From NCBI GenBank assembly GCA_900696485.1, contig CAADGG010000102.1, forward strand, positions 62,001-126,000: a stretch of DNA of 64,000 nucleotides. Direction: 5' to 3'. The notes under the pieces were generated by a model. It ran no database searches. It was not told where the DNA came from and saw only the letters and a list, made by a program, of their open reading frames with translations. The DNA comes from an uncultured Pseudomonadota bacterium. GTDB lineage: Bacteria > Myxococcota_A > UBA9160 > PR03. Below, piece after piece: positions 55,935 through 64,000 of the stretch. Position 1 is the first letter of the stretch, and the number at the start of each line of letters is the position of its first letter. The position numbers and the translations under genes are program-made.

Positions 55935-56721
55935 ACGCTCCGTAGCCGACGACCCGATCCCGCGGACCAGCGGTATCGCCGGAACTGCGCAGGTCGAGGG
56001 TTCGTGGCTGCAAGCGGTGCTGGCGCGCCGCGACCAGCAACCCGCGCAGCGGAATCCGGCCACAGGCACTCTCGACGCCGAGATCCTCGGCGCGCAGCGA
56101 CTCGATCGCTCGCGTCGCCGCACGATCGAGCGTCCGGGCGCTTTCGTAGTCCGCGTCGTGGCTCAAGTCGGAGCTGACCAGCACGAGCGTGTCCTCGCCT
56201 CCCCAGACCGTCTCGAGCACCTCCGCCACCGCGGTCGGCGGCGCCTCTCCAGCGACGATCGGGAGCAGGACGAAGTCCGACAACAACACCTGGAGGAACG
56301 GGAGCTGCACCTCGAGCGAGTGCTCCGCGACATGGGCGACGTCGCGCATCTGGACCTGCGCGAGCGACAGCAGCGCCGCGCAACCCTCGAGATCGAGCGG
56401 CACGTTGCCGAGAGGCGTCTCCCAGGCATCGGCGGAGGACGTGGCGAGCCCTTCGAAGGCCACGCGATGGGACGGCCCGATCAACACCACGCGGCGGATC
56501 TCGTGAGCCCACGGCTCGATCGCCGCATAGGCGCTGCCGGCCACGGAACCCGAATAGACGTAACCCGCATGCGGGACCACCAGCGCTTTCGGGCGCACCG
56601 GCGCGTGCGCATCGGCTCGAAGCCGGCGCCCGTCGGCGAGATAACGCTCCACCGATGCGCGTAGCTCGTGAGGATCGTTCGGATAGAAGGATCCTGCGAC
56701 AGCCGCTCGTCGAAGCTTCAT
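55921..56721 (-). CDS. AmmeMemoRadiSam system protein B (MEMO domain)
   Basis: A 266-aa MEMO-family protein related to class III extradiol dioxygenases. Landmarks are AVAGSFYPNDPHELR, VVPHAGYVYSGSVAGSAYAAI (about 48-68), VVLIGPSHRVAF, EHSLEVQLPFLQ and VLVSSDLSHDADYE, with the metal-binding His residues conserved (PHAG, PSH, HSLE). It may bind iron or copper. It is the upstream partner of the AMMECR1 gene and divergent from the radical SAM gene across 120 bp. Confidence 0.92.
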   Translation of the reverse strand: MKLRRAAVAGSFYPNDPHELRASVERYLADGRRLRADAHAPVRPKALVVPHAGYVYSGSVAGSAYAAIEPWAHEIRRVVLIGPSHRVAFEGLATSSADAWETPLGNVPLDLEGCAALLSLAQVQMRDVAHVAEHSLEVQLPFLQVLLSDFVLLPIVAGEAPPTAVAEVLETVWGGEDTLVLVSSDLSHDADYESARTLDRAATRAIESLRAEDLGVESACGRIPLRGLLVAARQHRLQPRTLDLRSSGDTAGPRDRVVGYGAYAFA

Positions 56722-56841
56722 GAAGACGCAAGACTCGTTCCCGATGCGATGCGAGCAACCCCCTCCAGATGAGAGCAGTCCGCATCCCCGCGTTTGCGTG
56801 CGCCACGGCGACGCCGCTTGACGAACGGCGCGCGAGCCCCC

Positions 56842-57984
56842 ATGCAGAGCGACATGTTCGACGCCCAGCATGACGGAATGCGACCCGGCCCGACGCCCCC
56901 CGAGGGCTTTCCGGAGGACGCCGTTCCGGCCCGGCACTGGCATCGGCTCCCCGACGGTCGTCTCCAGTGCGACGTGTGTCCACGCGAGTGTCGGCTGCAG
57001 GACGGCCAACGCGGTCTGTGCTTCGTCCGGGCGCGACAGGCGGACGAAATCGTGCTCACGACGTACGGCCGCTCGTCCGGGTTCTGCGTCGATCCGATCG
57101 AGAAGAAGCCGCTCTATCACTTCCTGCCGGGAACTCCGGTGTTGTCCTTCGGGACCGCAGGCTGCAATCTCACCTGCTCGTTCTGCCAGAACTGGGACAT
57201 CTCGAAATCCCGAGAGATGGATACGCTGGCCGACGCCGCCGCGCCGGATGCGATCGCCCGGGCGGCCGAGGCGCTCGGCTGTCGCAGCGTGGCCTTCACC
57301 TACAACGACCCGGTGATCTTCCTCGAGTACGCGATCGATGCGGCGCGAGCGTGTCGTGCGCGCGGCATCCGGACCGTCGCGGTCACCGCCGGGTACGTCC
57401 ACGACGCCGCCCGGCGCGAGTTCTTCGCAAACGTCGACGCGACGAATGTCGACCTCAAGGGCTTCACGGATTCGTTCTACCACAAACTGTGTAGCGGGAG
57501 ACTGCAGCCGGTTCTCGACACGCTTCGCTACCTGAAGCGCGAGACCTCCGTCTGGCTGGAGATCACGACATTGCTGATTCCCGGCGAGAACGACTCCGAT
57601 GCCGAGCTGGAGCAGGCCGCCGCCTGGATCGCTGCGGAACTCGGCCCGGAGGTTCCGTGGCACTTCAGCGCCTTCCATCCCGATTACAAGCTGCGGGATC
57701 GCTTGCGGACGCCGGCCGAAACGCTGCAGCGGGCACGCGCGATCGCCCGTCGACACGGCCTCCGCTACGTCTACACCGGCAACGTCCACGATCCGGAAGG
57801 CCAGACGACCTGGTGCCACGGTTGTGGAGAGAAGCTGATCGGTCGTGACCAGTACGTCCTGTCGGACTGGAACCTCGATGCGCGTGGCGCGTGCGCTCGC
57901 TGCGGGACACTCTGCGCCGGGGTCTTCGAGCGGGCGCCGGGGACCTGGGGCGCCAAACGCCTTCCGGTGCGCCTGGGGGAGTGA
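56842..57984 (+). CDS. AmmeMemoRadiSam system radical SAM enzyme
   Basis: A 380-aa radical SAM protein. The [4Fe-4S]-SAM motif CNLTCSFCQNW has Cys-108, Cys-112 and Cys-115. Extra Cys clusters occur before it (Cys-43, 46, 50, 60: CDVCPREC...C) and in a C-terminal zinc-ribbon-like part (CHGCGEKL, CARCGTLC). GTAGCNLTC, WDISKSREMD and FTYNDPVIFLEYAID are typical of this subfamily. Its substrate is unknown. The start is uncertain; ATG 56842 is used, but 56854 and 56878 are also in frame. It is divergent from the MEMO gene. Confidence 0.9.
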   Translation: MQSDMFDAQHDGMRPGPTPPEGFPEDAVPARHWHRLPDGRLQCDVCPRECRLQDGQRGLCFVRARQADEIVLTTYGRSSGFCVDPIEKKPLYHFLPGTPVLSFGTAGCNLTCSFCQNWDISKSREMDTLADAAAPDAIARAAEALGCRSVAFTYNDPVIFLEYAIDAARACRARGIRTVAVTAGYVHDAARREFFANVDATNVDLKGFTDSFYHKLCSGRLQPVLDTLRYLKRETSVWLEITTLLIPGENDSDAELEQAAAWIAAELGPEVPWHFSAFHPDYKLRDRLRTPAETLQRARAIARRHGLRYVYTGNVHDPEGQTTWCHGCGEKLIGRDQYVLSDWNLDARGACARCGTLCAGVFERAPGTWGAKRLPVRLGE

Positions 57985-58014
57985 GCCGTCCGCGCCTGAT
58001 CGACGACGAGACGG

Positions 58015-58020
58015 TACCCT
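58015..58020 (+). promoter_or_regulatory. TACCCT hexamer, probable -10 of the NPP gene
   Basis: GGTACCCT ends exactly 9 nt before the ATG at 58030; no Shine-Dalgarno sequence is present. Confidence 0.45.
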
Positions 58021-58029
58021 CGAGCGCCG

Positions 58030-59310
58030 ATGCAGCGCTCTCGTTCCTCGCGGATTCGCCGTAGGCTCCTCGCGGTCGTCGCCGTGTGTTTCGCCGCGGC
58101 GCCGGAGGTCCGCAGCGAGCCGCCCGCCGCCGGATCCGCCGCGCCGACCGTCCTGCTGCTGTCGCTGGACGGCACACGACCCGCCGATGTCGCCGAACTC
58201 CCGGTGTTTCGCCGTCTCGCCGCGCAGGGGGCTGCGGCCGACGCGCTCGAGCCGGTGTTCCCGTCGAACACGTTTCCGAATCACGTGACGCTCGTGACCG
58301 GCGTCGAGCCGGACCACCACGGGATCGTCAACAACGTCTTCCACGACGGACGGCGCGGAGTCTTCCGCTACGACGACGACCCCACCTGGCTCGAGGCCGA
58401 GCCCCTCTGGTCCCTGCTCTCGCGGTTCGGCATTCCGTCGGCGTCCTACCACTGGGTGGGTTCGGAGGGCCCCTGGCGCAACGGACACGGACCCCGGCAC
58501 TGGGAGCGCTTCGATCCGCGCGTGCCGGCGCAGCGCAAGGTGACGAGGATTCTCGAGTGGCTGGATCTGGAGTCGCCGGATGAGCGTCCTCGCTTCGTTA
58601 CCGCCTGGCTGCCCGGTGCCGACGCGACGGGCCATCGCGAGGGCCCCGGGAGCACCGCGTCGGTCGACGCCCTGCGCGAACAGGAGGCGGCGCTGGCGGA
58701 CCTGCTGGCCGGCCTCGACGCGCGGGGATCGTTCGCTTCCACGACGCTGCTCGTCGTCTCGGACCACGGCATGGCGCGGGTCGATCGGCACCTCGATCTC
58801 GAGGCGGCGCTGGGCGAGGCCGGGGTTCGCGCGAACGTGATCGGCGGCGGCGGATTCGCGACGATCCGGCTCGGCCGCGGCCGCGGCCAGCGTGCGCCGG
58901 CTGAGCGGCGGGCCGCGGTGGCGCGCAGCGTCGCAACGGCGCGCGAACTCGGGCTCGAGGCATGGCCCCGCGGCGAGAGCCCGGCTCGGTTCCCGACCTC
59001 GAACCCGCGCTTCGGGGACGTCGTCGTCCTGGCTCCCGTCGGCACGGCGATCGTGGACGGCCGCCGCGCCCTGGCCGCGCCGGCCGCCGCGCTGGGCTTC
59101 GGCCTGCGCGGCGGTCACGGCCATCGTCCGGATGCGGAAGACATGGCCGGGATCTTCTACGCGCTCGGATCCGGTGTCGAGCCGGGGTACCGGCCCGGTC
59201 GCGTGCGCGCCGTCGATGTCGCCCCTACCGTCCTCCAGTTGCTCGATCAGGCGCGCCCGGCCGCGATGACGGGTCGACCGATTCCCCTTCGACACGACGA
59301 GGTCCGATGA
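58030..59310 (+). CDS. NPP-type nucleotide pyrophosphatase/phosphodiesterase, exported
   Basis: A 426-aa alkaline phosphatase-superfamily enzyme of the NPP group. After a signal peptide (residues 1-29, basic n-region, SEPPA), the first metal Asp-47 is in SLDGTRPAD and the nucleophile Thr-81 in PSNTFPNHVTLVTG. ADATGHREGPG, LLVVSDHGMARVD and GGHGHRPDAEDM supply the other zinc ligands. Such enzymes hydrolyse nucleotide pyrophosphate or phosphodiester bonds in the periplasm. The next gene overlaps by 4 nt (ATGA). Likely substrates include NAD, nucleotides or lipid-linked phosphates. Confidence 0.92.
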   Translation: MQRSRSSRIRRRLLAVVAVCFAAAPEVRSEPPAAGSAAPTVLLLSLDGTRPADVAELPVFRRLAAQGAAADALEPVFPSNTFPNHVTLVTGVEPDHHGIVNNVFHDGRRGVFRYDDDPTWLEAEPLWSLLSRFGIPSASYHWVGSEGPWRNGHGPRHWERFDPRVPAQRKVTRILEWLDLESPDERPRFVTAWLPGADATGHREGPGSTASVDALREQEAALADLLAGLDARGSFASTTLLVVSDHGMARVDRHLDLEAALGEAGVRANVIGGGGFATIRLGRGRGQRAPAERRAAVARSVATARELGLEAWPRGESPARFPTSNPRFGDVVVLAPVGTAIVDGRRALAAPAAALGFGLRGGHGHRPDAEDMAGIFYALGSGVEPGYRPGRVRAVDVAPTVLQLLDQARPAAMTGRPIPLRHDEVR

Positions 59311-60068
59311 CGCGACGAGCCCCGTTCCCGATCGTTGCCATCGGGCTGGCCCTGATCCTCCTGCTCGCCGGGGTCGCCCTGTCCCCGTCCCGCGCCGAGG
59401 CGCAGGCGCGCAAGAAGTCGAAGGATGCGTCCGCCGAGCGTGCCGGTGCGGCGCAGTCGGCCGGCTGGTATGCGCTGCGCCTCACGCGCGGGGACATGGG
59501 TGTGATCGTGACGCACTTCTGGTCGCAAGGCCGCCAGATGCGTGCCGAGGCCGTGCTGTCGGGGGTGCCGATCCAGCAGATCGTGAACGGCGAGTGGTAT
59601 TACGTGATCGACACCCTGCGCGGGAAAGGGATCGCGATTCGTCGCAGCGAGGCCGCGCTGCTAGTCGATCGCGGCGATCCGAGCGCGCGGCCCTTCGGCA
59701 ACGAAGCGTCGGATCTGCTGCGACGCGGCGCCGAAGTCGTACGGACGGAGCAGGTGGCCGGCCGCGCCGCCCGCGTCCTCCGCCTGACCGACGAGCAGGG
59801 TCGTCACGAGGCCTGGGTGACGGACGATGATCTGGCGCTGCCGATCCGGATCGATTCGACCGACCGGAACTCCGGCGCCCAGGTCGTCACCGACTATGTC
59901 GATTGGCTGAGCGCCTTCGAGGCTCCGCCGGTGTTCTTCGAGCCCGATGCCCGTGTGCAGCTCGAGCGCATCGAGTACCAGGAGTACATGGATCGCGCCT
60001 CCCGAGAGCGCCTCGGTCCGGCACCGGTGCTGTTCGGCGATCTGCTGCACGGTCGCGCGGAACGCTGA
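59307..60068 (+). CDS. Secreted hypothetical protein (DUF4412/LolA-like)
   Basis: A 253-aa protein with a signal peptide (AIGLALILLLAGVAL..SRAEAQA, about 1-36). The body has short beta strands of the outer-membrane lipoprotein-sorting kind: AGWYALRLTRGDMGVIVTHF, RAEAVLSGVPIQQIVNGEWYYVIDT, RAARVLRLTDEQGRHEAWV and DLALPIRIDSTDRNSGAQVVTDYVDWLS. These resemble LolA/DUF4412 proteins, but no residue set proves it. It is coupled to the NPP gene, so both may act on the same envelope substrate. Confidence 0.7.
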   Translation: MTRRAPFPIVAIGLALILLLAGVALSPSRAEAQARKKSKDASAERAGAAQSAGWYALRLTRGDMGVIVTHFWSQGRQMRAEAVLSGVPIQQIVNGEWYYVIDTLRGKGIAIRRSEAALLVDRGDPSARPFGNEASDLLRRGAEVVRTEQVAGRAARVLRLTDEQGRHEAWVTDDDLALPIRIDSTDRNSGAQVVTDYVDWLSAFEAPPVFFEPDARVQLERIEYQEYMDRASRERLGPAPVLFGDLLHGRAER

Positions 60069-60116
60069 GGCGGGGAGACTCGCGTCGGCCGGGTGGAGAA
60101 CGGCGCGACGCGGGGG

Positions 60117-61241
60117 CTACGAGCTGACCCAGGTGATGTTCGCGTCGGCGATCTTGGGAGCATTCTCGGCGAGAACGGCGAGCTTGCGCGCCAGCTTGCC
60201 GGCGATCTCCCGCAGCACGACGGCCGGCGGCGCCTCCGGCGCATAGACCAGGATCGGTTGGCCGAGGTCGCCGCCCTCGACGACGCGCGGATCGATCGGC
60301 ACCTCACCGAGGAACTCGATGTCGAGCTCGCTCGCGACGCGCTGCCCGCCGCCCTTGCCGAACAGGTAGTAGCGTCGGTCCGGAAGATCGGGCGGCACGA
60401 AGTACGACATGTTTTCGACCAGGCCGAGCACCGGCACGCTGACCTTCTCGAACATCGCGAGACCCTTGCGTGCATCGATCAGAGACAGATCGTTGGCGGT
60501 GGTCACGATCACCGCTCCCGAGAGCGGCGCCTGCTGGGTCAACGTCAAGACGGCGTCGCCGGTGCCGGGCGGCAGATCCACGACCAGATAGTCGAGCGTG
60601 CCCCATTCGACGTCTGTCAGGAACTGCCGGATCAGGCCGTGCACCATCGGGCCGCGCCAGATCACCGGCGAGTCATCGGTCACGAAGAAGCCCATCGACA
60701 TCAGCTTCAGGCCATGCCCCTCGTGGGGAAGGATCCGCCGCTCCCGGGTTTCGGGACGACCGCTGACCCCGGTGAGGAGCGGAAGCGAGGGTCCGTACAC
60801 GTCGGCGTCGAGCAGACCCACCGTGGCGCCGGTCTCGCGGAGCGCGAGCGCCAGATTCACCGCGACGGTGCTCTTGCCGACGCCGCCCTTTCCGGAGGCG
60901 ACGGCGATCACGTTGCTGACGCCGGGCAGGATGTCGCCGGGGGACGGTCCGGATCCCGCGGCGCCGGCGTTGACGACGCGGCCGCGGGTATTGGATGTCA
61001 TCGTGACGGCGACGTCCGACACGCCGGGCAGCGCCGCGACGCGCTCTCGCGCCGCACGCTCGAACTCGGCCTTCACCGGGCAGGCCGGTGTCGTCAGCTC
61101 GATGTCGAACGAAACCCGGCCGCCGTCGACGCGGAGCTTCTTGATGAACCCGAGGTCGACGATGCTGCGGCCGAAGTCCGGGTCGATGATCGGCCGCAGT
61201 GCGTCGAGGATCTGCTCGGAAGTCACGGGGGAGGTCGTCAT
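60117..61241 (-). CDS. Mrp/ApbC-family Fe-S carrier ATPase (HCF101-like)
   Basis: A 374-aa P-loop NTPase: an N-terminal MIP18 domain (about 5-95, DPDFGRSIVDLGFI, TTPACPVKAEFE) and an Mrp core with the deviant Walker A SGKGGVGKST (116-125), LLDADVYGPSLPLLTG and DLPPGTGD. Mrp proteins carry and transfer iron-sulfur clusters. The usual C-terminal CxxC in MSYFICPHC-like context is replaced by MSYFVPPDLPDRRYYLFGKGGG, a pattern also seen in plant HCF101 and some alphaproteobacterial homologues, so cluster binding must rely on other Cys or be absent. ATG with TAGACT 9 nt upstream. Confidence 0.92.
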   Translation of the reverse strand: MTTSPVTSEQILDALRPIIDPDFGRSIVDLGFIKKLRVDGGRVSFDIELTTPACPVKAEFERAARERVAALPGVSDVAVTMTSNTRGRVVNAGAAGSGPSPGDILPGVSNVIAVASGKGGVGKSTVAVNLALALRETGATVGLLDADVYGPSLPLLTGVSGRPETRERRILPHEGHGLKLMSMGFFVTDDSPVIWRGPMVHGLIRQFLTDVEWGTLDYLVVDLPPGTGDAVLTLTQQAPLSGAVIVTTANDLSLIDARKGLAMFEKVSVPVLGLVENMSYFVPPDLPDRRYYLFGKGGGQRVASELDIEFLGEVPIDPRVVEGGDLGQPILVYAPEAPPAVVLREIAGKLARKLAVLAENAPKIADANITWVSS

Positions 61242-61250
61242 GGTCCGCCG

Positions 61251-61256
61251 AGTCTA
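61251..61256 (-). promoter_or_regulatory. TAGACT hexamer, probable -10 of the Mrp/ApbC gene
   Basis: Minus-strand GCTAGACT ends exactly 9 nt before ATG 61241, identical in sequence and spacing to the GH31 arrangement. Confidence 0.5.
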
Positions 61257-61350
61257 GCCGGCCGGACTCCGGACGAAACCGGTGCCGCAGCCGGGGCGCG
61301 CTGCCCGCGAGTTCCGTGCGCGGCCGGCCGGCGTTCTCGCCGCCGGGACG

Positions 61351-64000
61351 CTAGAAGGCCTCGAACTGCCCGATGGCATGGGCCCAGACGAAGACCGCGA
61401 GCTGCGCATCGCCGCGGCGGTCGAAGAAGTCGCCGATCTGGCGCAGCATCCGGGTTCGCTGCCGGAGTCGCGTGCAGGCGGCGTCCCCGGCGTCGCAGGT
61501 CGTCGCCGCGAGCAGCCGCACCAGCGTCGCGCGGACCGCGCTGCGGAAGTGCGCCTCGAGCGGCATCAGCGCGGCGATCGGCCTCGCCGGCAAGCGTAGG
61601 CCCCACTCGATGGCCGGCAGCAAGGCGCCGAGGCGGAACTCGGCGTCCTCGGCGATGAACTGCTGCGCGAGCGGAATCAGGAACGGCGCCGGTGAGCGTG
61701 CGAGCCGGCGCGCATCGCGACGCGGGAGTTCGGCGCGCAGCCGTTCGATCTCGAGGGCCAGATGCTCGAGGACCCACGCCAGCCCCGCGAGGGGGTCCAC
61801 CGGTCCCGCCAGCGCGAGCACGTCCGACGTCTGGTTCTGGGTATTGCGGCGATCGCGACCGAAGCTCGTCCACGGCAGCGCGGCTTCCGTCGCCGGCGCC
61901 GGCGTGTCCCAGACGAAGAGCTTGCCCTCGCGCGTGAAGGCGATGATCTCGGTCCGCCCGTCGCCGTCGACGTCGCCGGCCGCCGGCGTCGCAATGTGCC
62001 AGTGGTGCGTGAACTTCGGCCAGCCGGCCGGCATCGATCCGTCGGCCCGGTAGGCGCGGACCTGGTACACGCCGCTGCCGTTCAGCAGCTCGGCGATGCC
62101 GTCGCCGTCGACGTCGGCGAGCGCCGGGCTTCCGATGAACTGCATGTCCTCCATGACGCGCGGGAAGGCCGGCAGCAGCCGGCCGGTCTGCGCGTCCCAG
62201 GCCGTCAACTGGAAGTGCGCCAGATCCTCGGCGACGAACCCGGCCGACGTCGCCTGGCCCTGTCGGGCCGGAATGACGACGTCGAGCAGCTTGCGCAGTC
62301 CCCCCGTCGGCGCGACGAACTCCGGGAGCCCGTCGCCGGTCATGTCGCCGAACGCGCCGGAGCCGAGCGCCCCGAAGAACGGAGCGTCCGGGGAGCCCGC
62401 CGTCTCCGGTACGGCCGGGAAGCCCGCCGGGAAGTCGACGGCGAACACGCGCGGCGCTCCAGTCGGTCCGGCGCCGAGCGCCGGCGTTCCGTCGGCGTTC
62501 AGCAGCACGACCGGGCCGACCGCACCGAAGATCGCGACTCGCAATGCGCCGGAGCCGTCGACGTCGGCGATCGCCGGCGAGTTCGGCGTGCCGGTGCCGA
62601 CGGTCGGCAGGATCCCGGGTGCGATCAACGGCACCCGAGCCGGCCAGCCGGGCAGGAACGGCCCGCCGGGCGCGAGCTCACCGTCCGGGTGAACGGCATA
62701 GACGCGGCCGGAGGTGTCGAAACGGAAGTCGTCGAAGTCGACGAAGTCGAGAATCGACGCCACCTGCTCGAGCAGCGGTGACTCGATCGCGAACAGGTCG
62801 GACTCGTCGCGGTATTCCTCGTTCGTCGCGACGACGATCTCGGGCCTTCCGTCCCCGTCGAGGTCACCGACCGCCGGGGACGAGAGGCTCTTCGTCGCGC
62901 GCTCGCGCACCCCGGAGACCCTCGCGGTGGCCCGTCCGGTCGCCGGATCGATCGACACCTTGCTGCGATCGGCGAGGCGCACCGGGAATCCCGGGACGGT
63001 CGTCCCGTCGGCGCGCCACGCGTAGAGGTGACCATCGAGCGCGGAGTGCACGATCTCGAGGGCCGGATGCGTTCCGGGGGCGTCGAGATCGGCGAGCGTC
63101 GGGGCGCCTACCACGCCGCGGTCGGAGTCGTTGAGGGGGTCACGATGCAGCGGATCCGACAGCGCCGGGTTCGTGCGCACCGGGAATCCCGGGCGCTGCC
63201 GGCCGTGGGCGTCGAAGACGTAGATCCGGCCCCGCGTGCCGGCCACGACGATCTCGATGCGCCCGTCGCCGTCGAGATCGTCGGCGGCCACCGCACCGAT
63301 CACGGCCTCGTGCGGAATCGGCACGGCTCCGCTCGTGAACCCGGCAGAGAGCCCCGCTTCGATCGCGAGCGTGCGCGCCGGCCAGCCCGGCAGATCGTTG
63401 CCGGTGGCGCCGTCGAGGACGGATACCGATCCGTCGCCGGCGCCATGGACGATGTCCAGCACGCCGTCGCGATCGACGTCGGCGAGCGCCGGCCCGCTCT
63501 CGCCGGATCCGGACAGCCGGCGTACGAAGCGCAGACTCGGATCGCGATGGATCGCGACGGTGCGCCGGTCCTCGCCGAGGTTGCCGAAGGCATCCACGAC
63601 CTGCAGCCGCAACGTCACCGTATGCGCGTCGGGGGTGAGGATCGGGATCGCAGGATCGAAGCCGCAAGCGGAGGCGGTGGCGGCGGGCGACCAGGCGGCG
63701 AGCACGGCGCCCTCGATCGGAGCGCCGCCGCTGACGCCGCTTGCGAGCCGCGCGTAGGACGACGGCTCGACGCCACAGCCGACCTCGAACTCCCAGCGGA
63801 ACTCGTTGTCGGCACGCACCGCGCGCGCCGTGCCGATCAGCCCGACGTTCGGCGTTGCGAACGGGTCGATCACGTCGAACCAGCTCGGGCCGCCGGACAG
63901 GTCGACCTCCGGCGGGATCGTCGTCGGCGTGATCCGCTCGAGCAGCGGCCGGCCGGCCGGCCGCCCGTAGCCGGTGAACGAGTCCCAGCCCGGCTGCGTC
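61351..64000 (-). CDS. Subtilase (S8) family protein with FG-GAP repeats, C-terminal part (runs off window)
   Basis: The gene enters from the right edge; about 882 codons are present. The first residues (QPGWDSFTGYGRPAGRPLLERI) match the very end of subtilisin-like S8 catalytic domains, so the missing 5' part should hold the protease. An Ig-like segment follows, then about eight FG-GAP/VCBS-type repeats (for example SGPALADVDRDGVLDIVHG, VAADDLDGDGRIEIVVAG, SPAVGDLDGDGRPEIVVAT, GDVDGDGRTEIIAFT) that build a calcium-binding beta-propeller. The last 170 residues are helical, Arg/Leu-rich and unrecognised. It is probably a large secreted protease or surface protein. Confidence 0.85.
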   Translation of the reverse strand, partial: TQPGWDSFTGYGRPAGRPLLERITPTTIPPEVDLSGGPSWFDVIDPFATPNVGLIGTARAVRADNEFRWEFEVGCGVEPSSYARLASGVSGGAPIEGAVLAAWSPAATASACGFDPAIPILTPDAHTVTLRLQVVDAFGNLGEDRRTVAIHRDPSLRFVRRLSGSGESGPALADVDRDGVLDIVHGAGDGSVSVLDGATGNDLPGWPARTLAIEAGLSAGFTSGAVPIPHEAVIGAVAADDLDGDGRIEIVVAGTRGRIYVFDAHGRQRPGFPVRTNPALSDPLHRDPLNDSDRGVVGAPTLADLDAPGTHPALEIVHSALDGHLYAWRADGTTVPGFPVRLADRSKVSIDPATGRATARVSGVRERATKSLSSPAVGDLDGDGRPEIVVATNEEYRDESDLFAIESPLLEQVASILDFVDFDDFRFDTSGRVYAVHPDGELAPGGPFLPGWPARVPLIAPGILPTVGTGTPNSPAIADVDGSGALRVAIFGAVGPVVLLNADGTPALGAGPTGAPRVFAVDFPAGFPAVPETAGSPDAPFFGALGSGAFGDMTGDGLPEFVAPTGGLRKLLDVVIPARQGQATSAGFVAEDLAHFQLTAWDAQTGRLLPAFPRVMEDMQFIGSPALADVDGDGIAELLNGSGVYQVRAYRADGSMPAGWPKFTHHWHIATPAAGDVDGDGRTEIIAFTREGKLFVWDTPAPATEAALPWTSFGRDRRNTQNQTSDVLALAGPVDPLAGLAWVLEHLALEIERLRAELPRRDARRLARSPAPFLIPLAQQFIAEDAEFRLGALLPAIEWGLRLPARPIAALMPLEAHFRSAVRATLVRLLAATTCDAGDAACTRLRQRTRMLRQIGDFFDRRGDAQLAVFVWAHAIGQFEAF

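Overview
The window looks like one chromosomal stretch from a Gram-negative bacterium of very high G+C. Evidence for an outer membrane is a BamD lipoprotein, several lipobox proteins and Mpl-type murein recycling. A DUF6178 protein, a DUF815 ATPase, the AmmeMemoRadiSam trio, a histone-fold protein and the ispE-tRNA-prs-rplY-pth block together suggest a deltaproteobacterial-type lineage (Myxococcota or Desulfobacterota sensu lato, possibly uncultured). That placement is inference. I see no phage, insertion sequence, CRISPR array or rRNA. Coding density is high, with many 1-4 nt overlaps.

Layout. 1-5104: a truncated ankyrin protein, a Notum/pectin-acetylesterase-like secreted hydrolase, a conserved hypothetical, a damaged lipoprotein gene, and a small cassette of 49-aa ORF, ATP-grasp protein and methyltransferase. 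5241-16201: alaS-ispG, cvpA, a DUF815 ATPase, ackA-plsC, and a GH31 glycosidase ending at a perfect 47-bp palindrome. 16238-19437: NUDIX, retropepsin-like and propeller proteins. 19558-24154: DUF6178, then an inositol/osmotic block (ino1, IPCT/DIPPS-like transferase, mscL, LEA-like lipoprotein). 24274-29469: HerA-like ATPase, bacterial histone, amidase, DoxX. 29504-36402: a four-gene murein-salvage operon behind dnaB, then rplI and rpsF with a probable S6:S18 leader. 36571-42993: DAHP synthase, three poorly known envelope proteins and the pdxT-pdxS-pdxR vitamin B6 operon. 43091-48823: a complete seven-gene Mrp Na+/H+ antiporter operon. 48934-53637: pth, rplY, prs, tRNA-Gln, ispE, DUF1844, a PgsA/PIP-synthase-like enzyme and a small protein. 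53738-64000: bamD, a CBS protein, AmmeMemoRadiSam A/B/radical SAM, an NPP-type phosphodiesterase, a secreted protein, Mrp/HCF101-type ATPase, and the C-terminal part of a subtilase with FG-GAP repeats.

How it fits together. Several blocks form pathways: B6 synthesis with its own MocR regulator and two direct repeats as likely operators; cytosolic muropeptide salvage; two MEP-pathway genes (ispG, ispE); and an osmotic/ionic group (inositol solute synthesis, MscL, LEA-like lipoprotein, Mrp antiporter). A TAnnnT hexamer, often TAGACT, lies upstream of many transcription units. In eleven cases it is only 6-10 nt from the start codon with no good Shine-Dalgarno sequence, which suggests widespread near-leaderless mRNAs.

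The most interesting items are the 49-aa ORF/ATP-grasp/methyltransferase cassette (possible RiPP-like system), the tailed bacterial histone, the 47-bp palindrome that also supplies the C terminus of a NUDIX gene, the near-leaderless promoter architecture, and the murein-salvage operon.
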